From assembly GCA_004123355.1 (NCBI GenBank), contig SCHM01000001.1, forward strand, positions 13,340,193 to 13,404,192: 64,000 bases of DNA, written 5' to 3'. The notes under the pieces were generated by a model. That model was not told the origin of the DNA, made no database searches, and saw only the letters and a list, made by a program, of their open reading frames with translations. The DNA comes from Amphirosellinia nigrospora (lineage: Eukaryota; Ascomycota; Sordariomycetes; Xylariales; Xylariaceae). Shown in pieces: positions 25,826 through 39,000 of the stretch. A program made the position numbers and the translations under genes. The stretch's first letter is position 1; every line of letters starts with the position of its first letter.

Positions 25826-27333
25826 CGATACCCTTGTACTTACTGCATGCGAGTTTTTGTGCTCGTCGATTAACTGATTGATTGATTGATTGATTGACTA
25901 CACGGCGTATGGGAAAACGGGAAGGTACCCAGTCGTTCCGTTTGGAAGTATACTCATCTAGAATCATCTACAGAATATGGAACAGATCGAGAACAATCTT
26001 AAAAATGTTGGGTTGCTCTGATCACGCAGAACACGGCAAGCGATGGGTTGGATGGACAGATCCACGGCTCTTTCGCGACGAAGGGCTCATCCAGCCATAC
26101 GACAGTAATTTCGAACGATACGTTGTGAACATGGGTTGTACGATATGATGTGTTTATTTCAGATGCGGCGTTTAGGGGAGTCACAGGCCGATGGACGAAC
26201 GAACCAGCCAACCAGACTTGCTCAGCGAGACATAATTCATGACGAAGCAGAATCATTCGCTCGCACTTTTTGGAGGAAACTAAGAGGCACCAAGGTTTCG
26301 ACTTGACATCATGATAACATGGACCTCGAGAAGGCGCTTGGGCTTGGGTGCGAGGAGGGTACTGGAGCTACCCGTGGTGTATTGGCGTTATCTGATTCGT
26401 GATTTTAGACGAAGTGCCTATCCAATTGGGAGTCGTCATTTCCAAGGTGATTATGGTGGAGGTTGCCGTATGGGCGGAGGGGGGATTACTGGAATAGAAG
26501 GCGTCCGCAACCGGCGGGGTCGGGTCTAGTGCAGGGTGGTGCGACCGAACCACATTAACAGGCAAGAGCATTTGCACCATACCTTACTCCATGCTACGGT
26601 GTTGCCTTTTAGATAGCTGCTTGGCTTAGCACCCGTCCTGCGGGTCAAGTAGGTAGGATGCCAGACGACCAAGCCAACAAAGCCAAGCGGCAGCAGCAGC
26701 TGATCAATCACAACCGCCAAAGCGTCCACACAGCATCCGTCCCATCCTATCTATCTATCAATCCGCTCTGCCCCTGAACAGCAGTGCCAGGCTTTCTGGT
26801 CTACAACTACAACCACAGCTCTAATTACAATTACCAAACACATAAACCTACCTGCCTATATTCACCTTATACTCACCTCACCAACACCGTCCTTCCCGTC
26901 AAACTGTCTCTTTCCGGTAATCTCTTAGCAATCGCGTGCATCGCCGAATGATGCGCTCTTGCCTCTGTATCTACTAGACGGATCGTCCCCTTTCCCGACT
27001 AACGTTGCAGGGACGTACTATATCCCCAACACGGCACGACGTGGCGATCACTCTCGCGCGCAAGACAAGTGAGTTATCATTTCTCTCGCCGTGTTCCCAC
27101 ATTCGACTTTGGGGCACGAGTGCGGCGCCCGCTTGATGCCATCTTGCGGATTGCTGTCGTCGAAGCCCTCGTTGTACATCGATTGACCGCCCATTCCAAA
27201 GCACGCGACGTCATCCGACTACTCCATTCTCCACTATCGTAGCGCATTACACTCTCATTTAGGAGCATCGCGTGCGCTATCACTCTCGTTCTCGTTCTGT
27301 TCGAATGTTTGTTTTAATCAGTAGTCATTCACA
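25826..27333. other. Intergenic, MAF1 upstream region
   Basis: No supported gene. The last 600 bases are C/T-rich and contain GTAATCTCTTAG-like and other intron-like stretches, so the MAF1 transcript may have a spliced 5' leader. Confidence 0.45.
25875..25894 (+). repeat. TGAT tetranucleotide repeat, five units
   Basis: Five TGAT units lie 50 bases after the AP-1 sigma stop; a short microsatellite. Confidence 0.9.
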
Positions 27334-28604
27334 ATGAAGGTTTGTTTCTTGGCAGGGGGGCTTTGACGTGTGTCGCATACTTATACACCGCATTCAGTTC
27401 TTACCTCTTCGTGATTTCGACGTCATCACTTCGGCGCTGAACTTCAACACGCCCGATTGCAAGGTCACTGGTGGGTGCGATTTATATACTACCAAAGCCG
27501 CTGGCTCCGATAAGAAGTTGTACAAGTCAATCGAGTGTTCCCTCGAATCGCAGCATGCCGCGCACCTCAAGTTTGGCGCTTCCTTGTCGCCCCCGCTGAG
27601 AAAGGAAATGGCGGCATCGCTGAACTTGTCGCGCTCTAGTCCTTTTGGCCCACTAAGCGACATATCAAGTCGGCGGACGTTTGCCTACCTCATTGCGACG
27701 TTGAACGCTAGCCACCCGGACTATGACTTCTCACATGTCTTACGTCCGACGGATTTCCGTCGCGAGAGGAACCTCCGTCAGGTCATGGCCAGCGTTGATA
27801 GCACATTGAATAGCGTTCGCCCACTGGGAATGTCACTGCTTTCGCCTAATATGGCCACCATGTATCGCGAGTATGGTAACTCTCCCTCGGCCACCACGAC
27901 AGGAGATATATTCCGGTAAATAGCCCGGCTTGGGGTCCCCACATGTGGAATATGCTTGACAAGGAAATGACAATAAAGGACTGCACTGTCTTTTCATACC
28001 AACCCCGGACGATCCCTTTGATGGCGACGAAGCTGCAATATGGCGCCTGCATTACTTCTTTTTCAATAAGAAGTTGAGGCGGGTTGCCTACTTGTATGTT
28101 AGGGGCTTACCAGTTGTGATGAACTCTCCTGCATTGGTGCCACACAGACGAGGGAGCAGCGGGAGCGTCAAACGCCACGCCACTCCCTTAGCTGGTAGTC
28201 TAGGTGTCAATAAGCGTGCTAGGTTTTGGCTCGGAGATCACCTTGCCGACCGTATCATCGCCGATGAAGATGAATATGATGATGAGGAGTATGCTTTCCT
28301 GAGCCCTTCCCTCTTTTGCAAGTCCCTCGCTCCTGCACACTGATGCATACTCCCAAACCCCCATGAGATTTAGACTTTACTATAAAGCTGTGAAGACTAA
28401 CATCTGTTCTCGTATAGTGATGAGCCGAGCCTCGTCTGGAATCCCGACGACGATGTTGATATCGATCCCTTGAGAGACCCCTCTACCGACGAAGAAGAAA
28501 GTGACCAGTATGAGGACAGCGAAGGTGAGGATGCAGACGAAGATATGGCCCTTCACTCTGTGCGAGGCGTGAGCGAGGATATTGCCGCCCGTATGGAAAT
28601 GTAA
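27334..28604 (+). CDS. MAF1: Maf1, repressor of RNA polymerase III
   Basis: A conserved nuclear/cytoplasmic regulator that binds RNA polymerase III and switches off tRNA and 5S transcription under stress and TOR inhibition. Exon 1 is just ATGAAG, followed by 27398-28288 and 28418-28604. The A-box (FLPLRDFDVITSALNFNTPD and GGCDLYTTKAAGSDKKLYK) and the later B/C boxes (HMWNMLDKEM and YVRGLPVV) are clear. The C terminus is the usual acidic tail (WNPDDDVDIDPL, SDQYEDSEGED), ending AARMEM. The frame breaks at GG 27915-27916 and within CCCCGG 28003-28008. One extra base at each restores the family sequence. Confidence 0.94.
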
Positions 28605-30385
28605 ATGCACATCTTCGATGACTGTGCCAATCATACGAAGCAATTCTCCCCTGCCATTCGCTTCGAATAGCACTACATCTTTCATATTTGGATGCTATTG
28701 CGAGTACTATATACGTACTGGACTCGCCAGTTTCCCTGTTCATGGTTCGGGCGGCTCGTGTATAATTTGGCGTTTGGGTTCGGATGGAGGTACGGAGCAG
28801 AGCATCTCGATACCCTCCATGACTTTATTCGTTTATCATTTTCTAGTTACTGTATTACACTTGTTTTTTTTTATGGCACACTCTGGGAATGCATGGGATT
28901 TGATCCTACGGCGGTGGATGGATATCCCTTTTCCAGGCACCGGTATTTGGACAAGTTCCACATCGGTTATATTGCCCGTCTCACTGGATTACCTGCAACC
29001 TGCGCTTTGAGTTAGCAATCAACATGACTGTCATGACTAAGACTAATTAATTGACTCACTTCTGTGACTGTTCACTTGATTCGTTCGCGGTGAGGTGATG
29101 ACAGCTAGGTGTGTGTTAATTAGTAGGTAGGTCCTGGGGCCGGGGACTAGTCGAAGAGAGAAAGGTCGTGAATTACTCTGTCCCAGACGTTTCTTTTATA
29201 TGTTTAATTCTTTGGACGCTTTATTACTGCCTAGATTGCGTAAGTATGTCTATTTATCTAACTATAGCTTTTGAGTAAAACTGGCTGGATGTCCATCCTA
29301 GCGCTAGTAAGGTTTCGAGGAGCATAAGATGAGGTCTGTTCGATAGTGCGTAGGTAATTTACATGTTCTAGATAATAAAGACTACCTGAGGAAACCGAGA
29401 ACCGTCTATGATGTACTTATCTCGCCTATTGCCGTCCCAAACTTGACTTCATGGTTATATGTTAGTGTTATAGCCTCTTAGTTACTAGCATATTGAGTCA
29501 CTACCAGTAAGGAGGGATAGGAACATGTTATTCATCTAGTAAATAGATGTACGTAACTTAGCATCAATGGTTTTTGATAATTGTTATCGCCGATGGAACG
29601 ATCAATGTGGTGTAAGAGCATGTTGGAAGGGCTGGAAATTCGAGAGCTTCGAGCCTCATGTCCTCTTACGCCAATAAAAACTTCTAAAAGCTTTGCTTTG
29701 GGATTTGTATGTTGCTGTGATAATGTCCTACTCGTCTGCATTCCCTAGCCCTGGAATTCTTACTTAAGTTGAATTCCCTCTCCATTAAATATCAAATCAT
29801 GTGATATCACCATCGCAGATCAGGCCAACACCGAAAGTAGGAGTTTTTCCGCGGATAATGGACCATTCATTATAAGCATTAGGAACGTAACGGGCGTATT
29901 AAACGTCACATCCCTCGCAAATGCTGACTGTCGATATCGCTAATAGCCTGCAGTTACGGGTCCTGTCTGTGAATGAAGCTACTGATATCGACTATCCCTC
30001 CTGGGCAGTTGTAATCACCTGCATCTGAGATCTACCCAGATGGGTCCTATAGTATGGGCGCCATCTGTGTCGATACCATTGAATCTTCGCTGTTCATTGA
30101 AATTGACGTAAAGATGTTGCCATCCACTTAACGAGAAGCAATATTCAAAGGTTGCGCAATTATCAGAGAGTCGCAAAGAAGCTTGGGCATTCATTTACTT
30201 CCCTTAGCTGTATACATCCTCTGACATTTTGTTCATTTTTGTAAGCTCAGGGGCATACTGATAAATCTCCGCGCTAGATATACTCAGTATAGTCGATATT
30301 TACAAATTGAACTGAATGTCGAAATGACGCGCAGTCCATGCCCACATCGGAAACATTCGATCCTAGACTCTTCCAATTTCTGGAT
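28605..30385. other. Gene-free block
   Basis: No supported gene. Overlapping plus-strand frames at 28582-29015 have no recognised motif and are probably chance frames in the MAF1 3' flank. Confidence 0.5.
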
Positions 30386-31419
30386 TTAACGTGAACTGCC
30401 TTGGTATACTTTGATCAAGAGGGTAATTCTGAGAATCTCGGGTGTTTGACCCACTGTCCATACCCACGGCCTTCTGTTGGATCTATTGTTTTCACTGATC
30501 CTGGCCCATGACATTCTATCTACCATTTTCTCAAGTTTTCCACGAAGGAGAGGTAAAAAGCACCCCATCTTAAGGCCAATATGTTTCACGGCTTTCTGGC
30601 CCAGCACCCACAGCGGAACAAGGGTGGGTAGGCAACCCGTGATGATCGCCAAACCTAGCTGCAATACTGACCACAGTAATAGGGGTCCTATATTGACTAA
30701 CCGTGATATTAGCTCGCATAGATGATTGGTGTAAGATATACCAATACGCTTACAGGTCGTCCGGAAATCCCAGATTGCTTTTAGTCTGATAATACTCGAT
30801 ACGCATACACTGCACAATCTGTTAGATAAAATGACATGTACCTACTCAACTCTGGTCGCTTACAGCGCTCCAATCCAAAGCACGAGCACGATGCCAATTC
30901 TCTTAGAGAGGGCCATTTGCAGTTTGAAAATTGTGGCTATTGGAATCCAAAGAACGGCTATATCGACTAGCAGATTTGCGAGCTCGTAGCCGAGAAGGGT
31001 TGTGGTGGCGTCCAAACAATACGCGGGTGAGCTTATTGTGTCCCAAAAAGCCGACGGCGGTGTGCATTGGAATGCTATCAGAAACGTAACAACTAAAAGC
31101 CAAAGTACAGAAACAGCGGCCGTTATTTGAATGGCTCGTGCAACTTGCCCTAAAATGGAGAAAATGCTATGATGAAACCAGAGAATGCTGAGTTTTATGG
31201 ATGTGATGACTAAGCCAAACAAGATCTCGTTGATGTAGACGAGCTGGTTAGGTGATGCTGGAGTTAGCCGTGAGGTGACTGATGTGCTATGACTTGGCGA
31301 ATTACCTTCAACAGTGCTTTAATTTCGGGTAGGTCAGCCGGGGGGTAAGGTCCAGGGCATAAAAATGCGATGTATTGAAGATGACTGTCTAGGTTAACAG
31401 AATCCTGCTAATAGGACAT
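30386..31419 (-). CDS. Rhodopsin-like fungal membrane protein (satratoxin-SC1-like family)
   Basis: A multi-pass integral membrane protein of the large fungal rhodopsin-like family; the function is generally unknown. Four exons (31419-31306, 31243-30864, 30818-30754, 30696-30386) join in consistent phases, 289 codons. Features are the extracellular-side motif LCPGPYPPADLPEIK, helices such as LFGLVITSIKLSILWF, VSVLWLLVVTFLIAFQC with PPSAFW, LVDIAVLWIPIATIF and RIGIVLVLWIGAL. The family motif CSVCVSSIIRL and a final helix LAIITGCLPTLVPLW follow. If the ATG at 31419 is the start, codon 4 is TAG (31410-31408). That TAG could instead be the 3' end of an intron preceded by an unseen first exon, or a C-to-T change. 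Start therefore uncertain; the rest of the frame is clean. Confidence 0.72.
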
Positions 31420-33036
31420 AAGAAGAGTTAAAACTATACAGTTGATAATAAGGCTGCAACGTATATCAAATATGACGAGGGCGTTCAGACAGAGCCAGTC
31501 GTGGCTTCGGGTGGCTCACGTGATGAAAGATCCGAAGGGAAAACCGTGCGAGCACACACAGAGTGCATAGAATTATTAGTACTACTGAAGCAATGAAGTT
31601 TTCCTGAGCATTCTTGGTGAGGGTGGGCATCTTGGATCACAAATGGCCATTTGGCCAATAATGTTCGTTAATAGCCTAGCGGGAAGTAAATGTATATAGC
31701 AGAGAGGTCTCATCCTCAAGAAGGCTTTAATTATTTTCTATTGCAGTATGGAGGTTCCGTGAAGACTCAGCCGCCAGCACCGCCTCGTGGGATTTGGATG
31801 CTTGTCAATCATGACTGACCTATTTGTGTCTAATATGTGACGTCAGATATCTTAGGACCCGAAGCAGGTTCACTACAGCTTGCATTAAAAAAGCCAGTTC
31901 AAGGAAGATCCTGCGAATAGGGGAGTAGTTGTAGGTAGTACTGCGTCCGGTTGCCCACACAACAATGTCATGTTGGTCAGCTCCACCTCCTGCTTATAAG
32001 AAAGGGGTTCCACGTTAAAAATAAAAATGGCACTTGAGTGTACTAGCTGTAATACCCCTTGCCGGGGTTGGGAATTAGTATCTGCTGATGACAACGCTGC
32101 TATAGTGTAGTGACAGCAAGTACTAATACTATTATCACGGGCTCATGTATTCAAGAGAGTATCATGGTAGGTAATGATAACATTTGTAGCACAACCCAGA
32201 GCCTCATTCTGTCCATAGTCCCTACCCCACCGACACAACAACCCCTTTTGTATGCCGGGTACACCAATTACACCGACTTTATTACGTGGTATTGTAGGCA
32301 CATCTCCACCTTTGACGACTATAACCCTCAGGAAGACGAACCATAATCGAGCCTTGATGTGGACGAGGAGTAGAGCATCCCGTAGAGATAATTCGCACAC
32401 TGTTTCATAACTGTCACACAAATCTCACTACATACTACCCAACGAGGCCAACGGAGTCGCACGAGTCTCACAAGTCTGACGAGTCTTAGCCCTTCACCGA
32501 ACTCCAAGATATATTACCGGGACACGCAAACTCCGGCTACACAAATCTATGGAGGTTCGCGAGACTATAGGATGAATAGGAGGGTATTTCGAGCATAAAA
32601 GACATGGGATCTTCCGGCTAGAGATGGAGTACAGATAGCTCAACATGGCACCTTTGGAACTGGAGTTGACTATTATTCAATTGAATCCATTTCCAAACCC
32701 CTATTCTAGGCCCTTGTGACATTCCTCCTTCGGTCCCTATAAGAGGGGTCCCGTTAAAGGATACTTGTTAACTGCCGATTGTAAGCTCTGTTACATTGCT
32801 TTAATATAGCAGAAAAAAACGGTAACAAATCACAATCTCTAGATATCTTGGCTTTAAAGTAGGTTGACTACATTGTCATTGTCAGGACCTTCGTGTGAGT
32901 GGCGGAGAGGTGGACCAAAAACGAAATTATGTATCGCCGTTTTATAGGGTTTGGTTAAGTATTACCAAATTTAGAGGCATATATTACTCGGCCCAATATA
33001 TTGACTGGCGTTCCTCTCAGGTCAAATTGAACTCAT
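31420..33036. other. Gene-free block
   Basis: No supported gene. A TCACGTGA palindrome lies at 31515-31522, about 95 bases before the putative start of the minus-strand membrane gene, and could be a bHLH-type site. The rest is stop-dense. Confidence 0.45.
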
Positions 33037-34111
33037 TCAATGCTGTAGGAAACGAATCGAGTCCATTTGCTTGACATCGCCAACTCCGGTGCTAATATCC
33101 TTGACGTCGTCCAGATCTTTTTTGACGCCTTCAATATCCATGGCAATCATCCCCCATGCGTCAGAGCCTAGGGGAACCCGAATAGGGATGCGTTGCCCCG
33201 ACTAACAACTTGAACAATCGCCGCTGCCAGTGCTTCTGGCTCAGCCCATAATGCGCGACCTTGTTCGCTCCCCATATGACTCAGCAGCTGGTTCGCGGGG
33301 TAACTGGGGTCAGCATAAGCCGGATGGTCGTCGGCCATGCGTTTCAGTGACGAAGTTGCGTAGTTCGTCTTGACTCCGCCGGGCTCGAGGTTGCATAGGT
33401 GAACTAGAATGGTGTCAAGCTAGGAACGAGAGACTTCAAATAATCATCGAAAACCGAATATCCGGGCCAAAGGGCAACGTACTGTTCCATAAGCTCGGTA
33501 CCTCCTTTGCCACCGATTCCGTCCACCCTTCCATTGCGAACTTGCTGGCGTGATAGAATGCCTGTCCCGGATACCCGGTGAAACCCCCATGGAGCTGACG
33601 TTGAGGATGACACCTCCCTGCTGGCCGGTCTTGGGGTTCTCTTCTCTCATGATCCGCAGCGCTCTCTTGCTCACATCCACCATACCCCAGAAGTTGGTGT
33701 CGAAGACGGCGCGCGCCTCCGCGTCGCCGGCGGCCTCGGTGACCCCGGCGAGCGTGTAGCCCGCGTTGTTGACGATGATGTCGACGCGGCCGAATCGGCT
33801 CAGCGTCGCTTGAAGTGCCGCGTCGATGGAGCTGGTGGAAGTCACGTCTAGCTCTAGTTTGAGGACATTCTCCTGTGCTGGTATGTCGGAGAGGGTTGAT
33901 GTCTTGCGCGCCGTAGCTACCACCCGCCCCGAAGTCTGGGCGACGAGCTGGGCTAGAGCGTGGCCAATTCCTGACGAGCAGCCAGTGACTGAGCGAGCAC
34001 CTCCAGCATTAGTGCCGGTCTGGAAAATAGTTTGGAGACAATTAGTGTTTACGCACTAAACCAGACAGCATCAGCCGGGAGATGGTAGGGCTTGGTATTC
34101 GGAGGTTCCAT
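33037..34111 (-). CDS. Short-chain dehydrogenase/reductase
   Basis: A soluble NAD(P)H-dependent oxidoreductase of the classical SDR family (17-beta-HSD/KR-like branch). The start MEPPNTKPYHLPA is followed by an intron whose branch CTAAT and acceptor give VWFITGCSSGIG, the TGxxxGIG cofactor loop. Downstream are LELDVTS, VNNAGYTL (NNAG), LNVSSMG and, one frame over, the catalytic YHASK pair. A second, short intron near 33.44-33.48 kb leads to CNLEPGGVKTNYA. The C terminus VPLGSDAWGMIA is followed by an acidic tail. Breaks at CCCCC 33584-33588 and CCCC 33196-33199 each need one more base; exact boundaries of the second intron are unsure. Substrate unknown. Confidence 0.85.
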
Positions 34112-37100
34112 GATGAGTGGCAGGTATATCAAAGTCTGCTAAGTCTTGGTTCGTGAGAGGTAAGAATGAAACTCACACGTGCCGGTCTCGATATAAAAGC
34201 TCTTAGGATTAGATATAGATATCTTCAAAGGAGAAGCAGAGAGACAACTAGATGTGGATTAGACCCCACCTAGCTGTACGATTCGGGGTTATCGGACGCA
34301 TGGACGTATTTACGATATTTTCGAGGATCAACTCGTGTACATCTCAGGTTAGACGTCTTGCATCAACAAAATGCCAGGAACAGGGAACAGGGACCTAGGC
34401 ATGAGGATCAGACCAGACAAAGAGACGCTCTGTATATAGTCACGTAGAGCCTACAGAGATGGCTTCACTCCGTGCAACAACAGATGTCTACACCCTACCC
34501 CTGCGAGATGCATGACACATACAGAACGGACGGCAAGTCGCCAAATCCCCATAAGACGATTGCCTAATGTGGTGGCTTTGTGATCTATTCGACTTTATTT
34601 TTGAATGTAGAAGAAGTCGTATGCCAATGGCAGATAGGTGCTAGCTGGTGAGACATTTGAGAGTTGGTTCTTGCTTGGTGGGACTCGGTGTCGGTAAACA
34701 TTCTATTTATTCAGAAACCTAAAGATGTATTCGACCAAGATGCTGATGTGTTCAGACTTTAGAGGTAAGACGAGACACATCGCGAGACGTTTCAAGTTGG
34801 GGACTAACTGTTTAGTTACAGCCTTTAATAATAATTAAGTAAACACATCAGCTTATTACAGCTGAATGTGATCACCAGAGAGGGTGAGATGCCGCATACT
34901 CCGTAAAGGACCTCATTTTAACTCAAGCTTAATTTTCATACGATAGAGGAGAGTGGGAAATATATCTGGTTAAGAAATTTTGCCTTACATTTGATTCACC
35001 CTCTTACGTAGGAGATGACAATGGGGTGAAGTTATTCGTTAATTCATCAAATTATCAGAACATTAGCTGTTACAGATTTGCCATCACCTATCCGTTCCAG
35101 TAGGCTATTCCCCAGCTGCCATATATTAGGTCACACCTGTATGAATTTGTGCCAATAAATGCACAGAATAATGAATGCATTCGTAAAATTCGTTGCCTGG
35201 ATTTAGGTTATTCAGATAAGATTCCCGGTTTGGATATAGGAGCGTTCCAATGGCCTACGAGAGTTTCATAGCATGTGATAGCCTAAACTCCTTGGAAGTC
35301 ACATCTCGCAGTGATGTGAGTTGATTGTCGGGCGTACAGAAAGACCTAAAACTTGTCTACTATCATAAAAGTCGGCTTAATTGAAAACTATGAAGCTACG
35401 GCATTTGAATGAGGTTAGGAACATGAGTCGGGTCATTGGCACCTAACTATCTAATGATAGTTTTTTTTTGCTAGTTTCACATCAAAAAGTTAGCTGGCCA
35501 TCCAATTCGAAGAACTAGGTGAAGATGTAATATCGTGAACTACATCTGATGGCTCACGTGATGCAGGTTACATAATCTTCCATTCAAGAATTGAGAACCT
35601 ATGGGCTAATTATCGGTGTTGTTTCGGAAGTATGATTTAGCTTCTCACGCTAAGCGGGAAATATTATAGTTTACTTAGCCTTGGATCGATTAGAATTATT
35701 GTAGTGCTGGCTAACACGCCCCTTCCTTCACACTAGTTCCATGTGAATCTAATGAGTGCGCGATCCCACTTCCAGCAAAGCCAATTCTGGATTAAAGGTC
35801 TAGTTCTAGGCAACGAACAAGTACAGTGAATGATGATGGCTCGTCGTTTCTTTGCTGGATCCACGAAGGCACCTAACCTATGCCGAATATATGTAGTATA
35901 ACTAATTATTCCTTTGTTCGCAGGCTTCCTCTTCCAAGCCCTATTGTTTCGAGATTAAGCCACATAGCGCCATCTAGGTGAGAAACAAACTAGGGTACCA
36001 GTCCCAGATCATCATATATATCTCAGCTCGGCGTTCTTGCAGGCCATTGGTCTTAGTAATCAACCTATCACAAGGGGTAAATCATATCATGGCTAGACCA
36101 TTAGATTACATTGGCCCACGGTGCGTGGGGGTATGCTAAAAAGAAATACTACATATACCTAATCAATTATTTCATCTGTTGTAGGATTTTGAACAAGACG
36201 CATGCCGGGATCGCTGTCTCAATTAGAGAGCAACTTTGAGATCATCTAACATATGCTTCACAGTTCGTCGTTTTTGAGATACTCGTCGTGCAGCTGCCAA
36301 ATTCGAAACAGCCGAGCATGTGATCGCCGTCGCTGCTGTGATGTGTTCCGTGGAACACCGCGATGTGCTGTAAGTATGTAAGTACTTAGTCGGTAACAGT
36401 CACACGGTCGACTGGTGCTGTGGGTCTGTGGTGCGGGTGCGAATGTCACGAAGTTATAGACAGACAGCTGGGAGTTGCCCAATCGGGTGCTTGGTAGCGA
36501 GTGGCATTCGGATTTAATTGGGCTAATTTCCAGCATAGTCGTGCTCCGCCCAAGGACCGGTCCGAATTCCTGGTTTGGAAATGACCTTCAATGAACGAAT
36601 GCCAGACGGGCGGGGAACCGTAGGCATGAGAAAAGCGACATGGTTGGACAGTCACCTGCTGTGAAATTTTATCATTTCCTTTTCCCTCTTGATAGAATAT
36701 GGACTAGAAATATCGTACACTATAACGTTTTCTACCAAGCAGCATCCTATAATTTCACTATAAAGTACTAAAATCACGGGTGGTTCCTAACGTCATTTCT
36801 AGCGACCCTAGTGCACATGATGGGCCGGAACACATTTGGCAGTGGCCCGCCACGATCTGCTGCTCTTATGACGATCTGTGATGGCCCCACCAGCCCAGCC
36901 CTATAGACTAATAGTGTAGCAGAGAACGACCAGGGATATACAGTAGACAAGCTTGGCACTATTGGCGAATGATATATCCCCATTGGCCCACGTATGTTTG
37001 TTCTGCGATGGTATATGTTTCACCACATCGGTTCCCCGGCGCGTCGGTGCAGCCAACCAACTACGAATAAATACTGCAACATTGCTCTATGTAGTGGCCC

Positions 37101-37382
37101 AGTCCCGGCACCTTGGCGTGGCTTGTTGGGACCGAGCTCCCTAGACAGGACAGCAAGGGAGGGATCAATGCCGGCTTGGGGGTCTTCTCAAGTCTGGGGT
37201 AGTCCGGTCTAGAGGGGTTTTGAAGCAGACTATTTGTCCTTCACCTATTTTTCCAACTCAAGTTCACGGTATGCATAGCATGATATAATATCCACAAGCT
37301 CAATTTGTCATTCGTTATCATGTTCGCTTTTCATCATTCGTTATAGCTGCCTATCCGCATCGCATCTGAGATTATCCACGTA
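34112..37382. other. Gene-free, AT-rich block of about 3.3 kb
   Basis: No supported gene. It is AT-rich and stop-dense, with a T run at 35460-35469. A 14-base stretch TGGCTCACGTGATG (35550-35563) also occurs at 31512-31525. No terminal repeats or transposase remnants were recognised. Confidence 0.5.
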
Positions 37383-39000
37383 ATGTCTCAGCTGCCCGAG
37401 GGCACGCTGGGAGACGCGGTTGGGGTTCTGATCTTCACCTTCATCTGTTTTATCACCAATATCCTCCTGCTATGGCTCTTTTGGATAAATAATGAACGGT
37501 TTAGCTGTACGTTTCTTGTCATCCACTGATCTTTATCCGGCTGACACATGTTTGCGTATACAGATATCGCCTTGGTAGGGTACTTTGCTCTGCTATGTAC
37601 CACTAGCAGCATCACCCAACAGATCTATAACTATACGTAGGTCTTGGCGAAGCCGATAGACACCTTGAAGCTGCTGACTCTTCTTAGTCTATGGAATGAT
37701 CTTGCTTGGGCACAGTTGCACTATATAAAGGCAAATTACAAAAATGCCGACGTCATTTTCAATAATGGCAACTTTGGCTTTATGCGAGTTCTGGCAATCA
37801 TACGTATGTCAAAAATATCCGACGGGTATCCGTTCCACCAGCATAGCCGCCTAGTTAACATGAACTTGATAGGCCTATATTGCTATATCGTGGAGTCGAC
37901 CTACCTTTTAGCTTAGTAAGTCGCCCCATCAGTCTTGTCGGCATAGCTAACAGGATTGATAGCTGCATCCGGGTAACGATGACGATGTATAATTTCTGGG
38001 GAACGAGACGGAAAGCGGAGCGTATCTCTGCCCTGACTGGCAGAATTCTCCCCATAATCTTAGCAGCAGTCACAATAGGCTTGCTCCAAACGCCAGCAGT
38101 GCAGAGCAGTTTTACTGCTTACATGGTCATCGCGAATATACAATGTGAGTGGGCCTAGTCTTTAGTTACCCTCTTCTGGTACCCAGTTCTACTATAACTC
38201 CATATAAGTACTAATGCGGGTTAGCGGTCACGAGCTGTGCTATCAGCATCATCCTACTGTCCATTGTTATTCGCCAGTATGTCATGTCGAAACTTGCGTG
38301 GAGGCGGGTGCAGACCACCAACCAGTCCGGAAGTTTCTGGTCGCGCCTCAGAAACAGCACCAGTAGCAGTAGCTCCAAGGATGAGTCTGCTATTACTCCA
38401 GTGTATACCGCCCAGGGGACAGTATTCGATGATAACTGGGTGGTGATTCGGCTCTCCACCGCTGTCATTCTCGTATCGTAAGACTTTCCTCTGAGCCCTG
38501 TGTAGTTTTGAACAAGAACTAATAACCGTAGCGCTTTCATCGTAGCGAACATCGTCACGCACCTGCCTCAAGCCGATGACGTCGCAAGAGACGCGAAAGC
38601 AGACGCGCCCGACCTGGGTCCCGAACGAGCAAGGTCCAATATTATTGGGTATATCTTTGGCGTGACGCCTGGGCTAGCCATCTGGGTCGTCTTTGGTCTC
38701 ACGAGAGACTTCCGGCAAATCATGTACGAAACGTTCGTCCCCCGAAGTTGGCGCAGAAGGGCGTCGACGCCAACCTCGCCTCTAGAAGCCTCCTGGGATG
38801 CTGCCCGTGGGAGACAACAACCACACCTATCTGGAGCTACCGCGGATACCGGGATCCAGTTAGATGACATGAATGTGGGTGCTAAGAGACGGCCGTTACC
38901 AGACAAGATGGACGCACCGTTACTAATCACCGCCTCGACCCCTAGACTAACGCCGAGTAATAGGTCAATTTCAAGAGATGAGCATATATCCGTTGCGTGA
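37383..39000 (+). CDS. Multi-pass (about seven-helix) fungal membrane protein, unknown
   Basis: I do not recognise a named family. Seven exons (37383-37506, 37564-37636, 37688-37803, 37873-37915, 37963-38144, 38225-38477, 38532-39000) join in phase to 419 residues without any break, which strongly supports a real gene. Hydrophobic segments include VGVLIFTFICFITNILLLWL, IALVGYFALLCTTS, LPIILAAVTIGLLQT, CAISIILLSIVIRQYV, VVIRLSTAVILVSAFIVANI and IIGYIFGVTPGLAIWVVFGL. A long Ser-rich loop (SSSSSKDES) and a cytoplasmic-looking tail of about 90 polar residues follow. The layout (short N terminus, about 7 helices, polar tail) resembles receptor-like fungal membrane proteins, but no GPCR motif was seen. 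Confidence 0.82.
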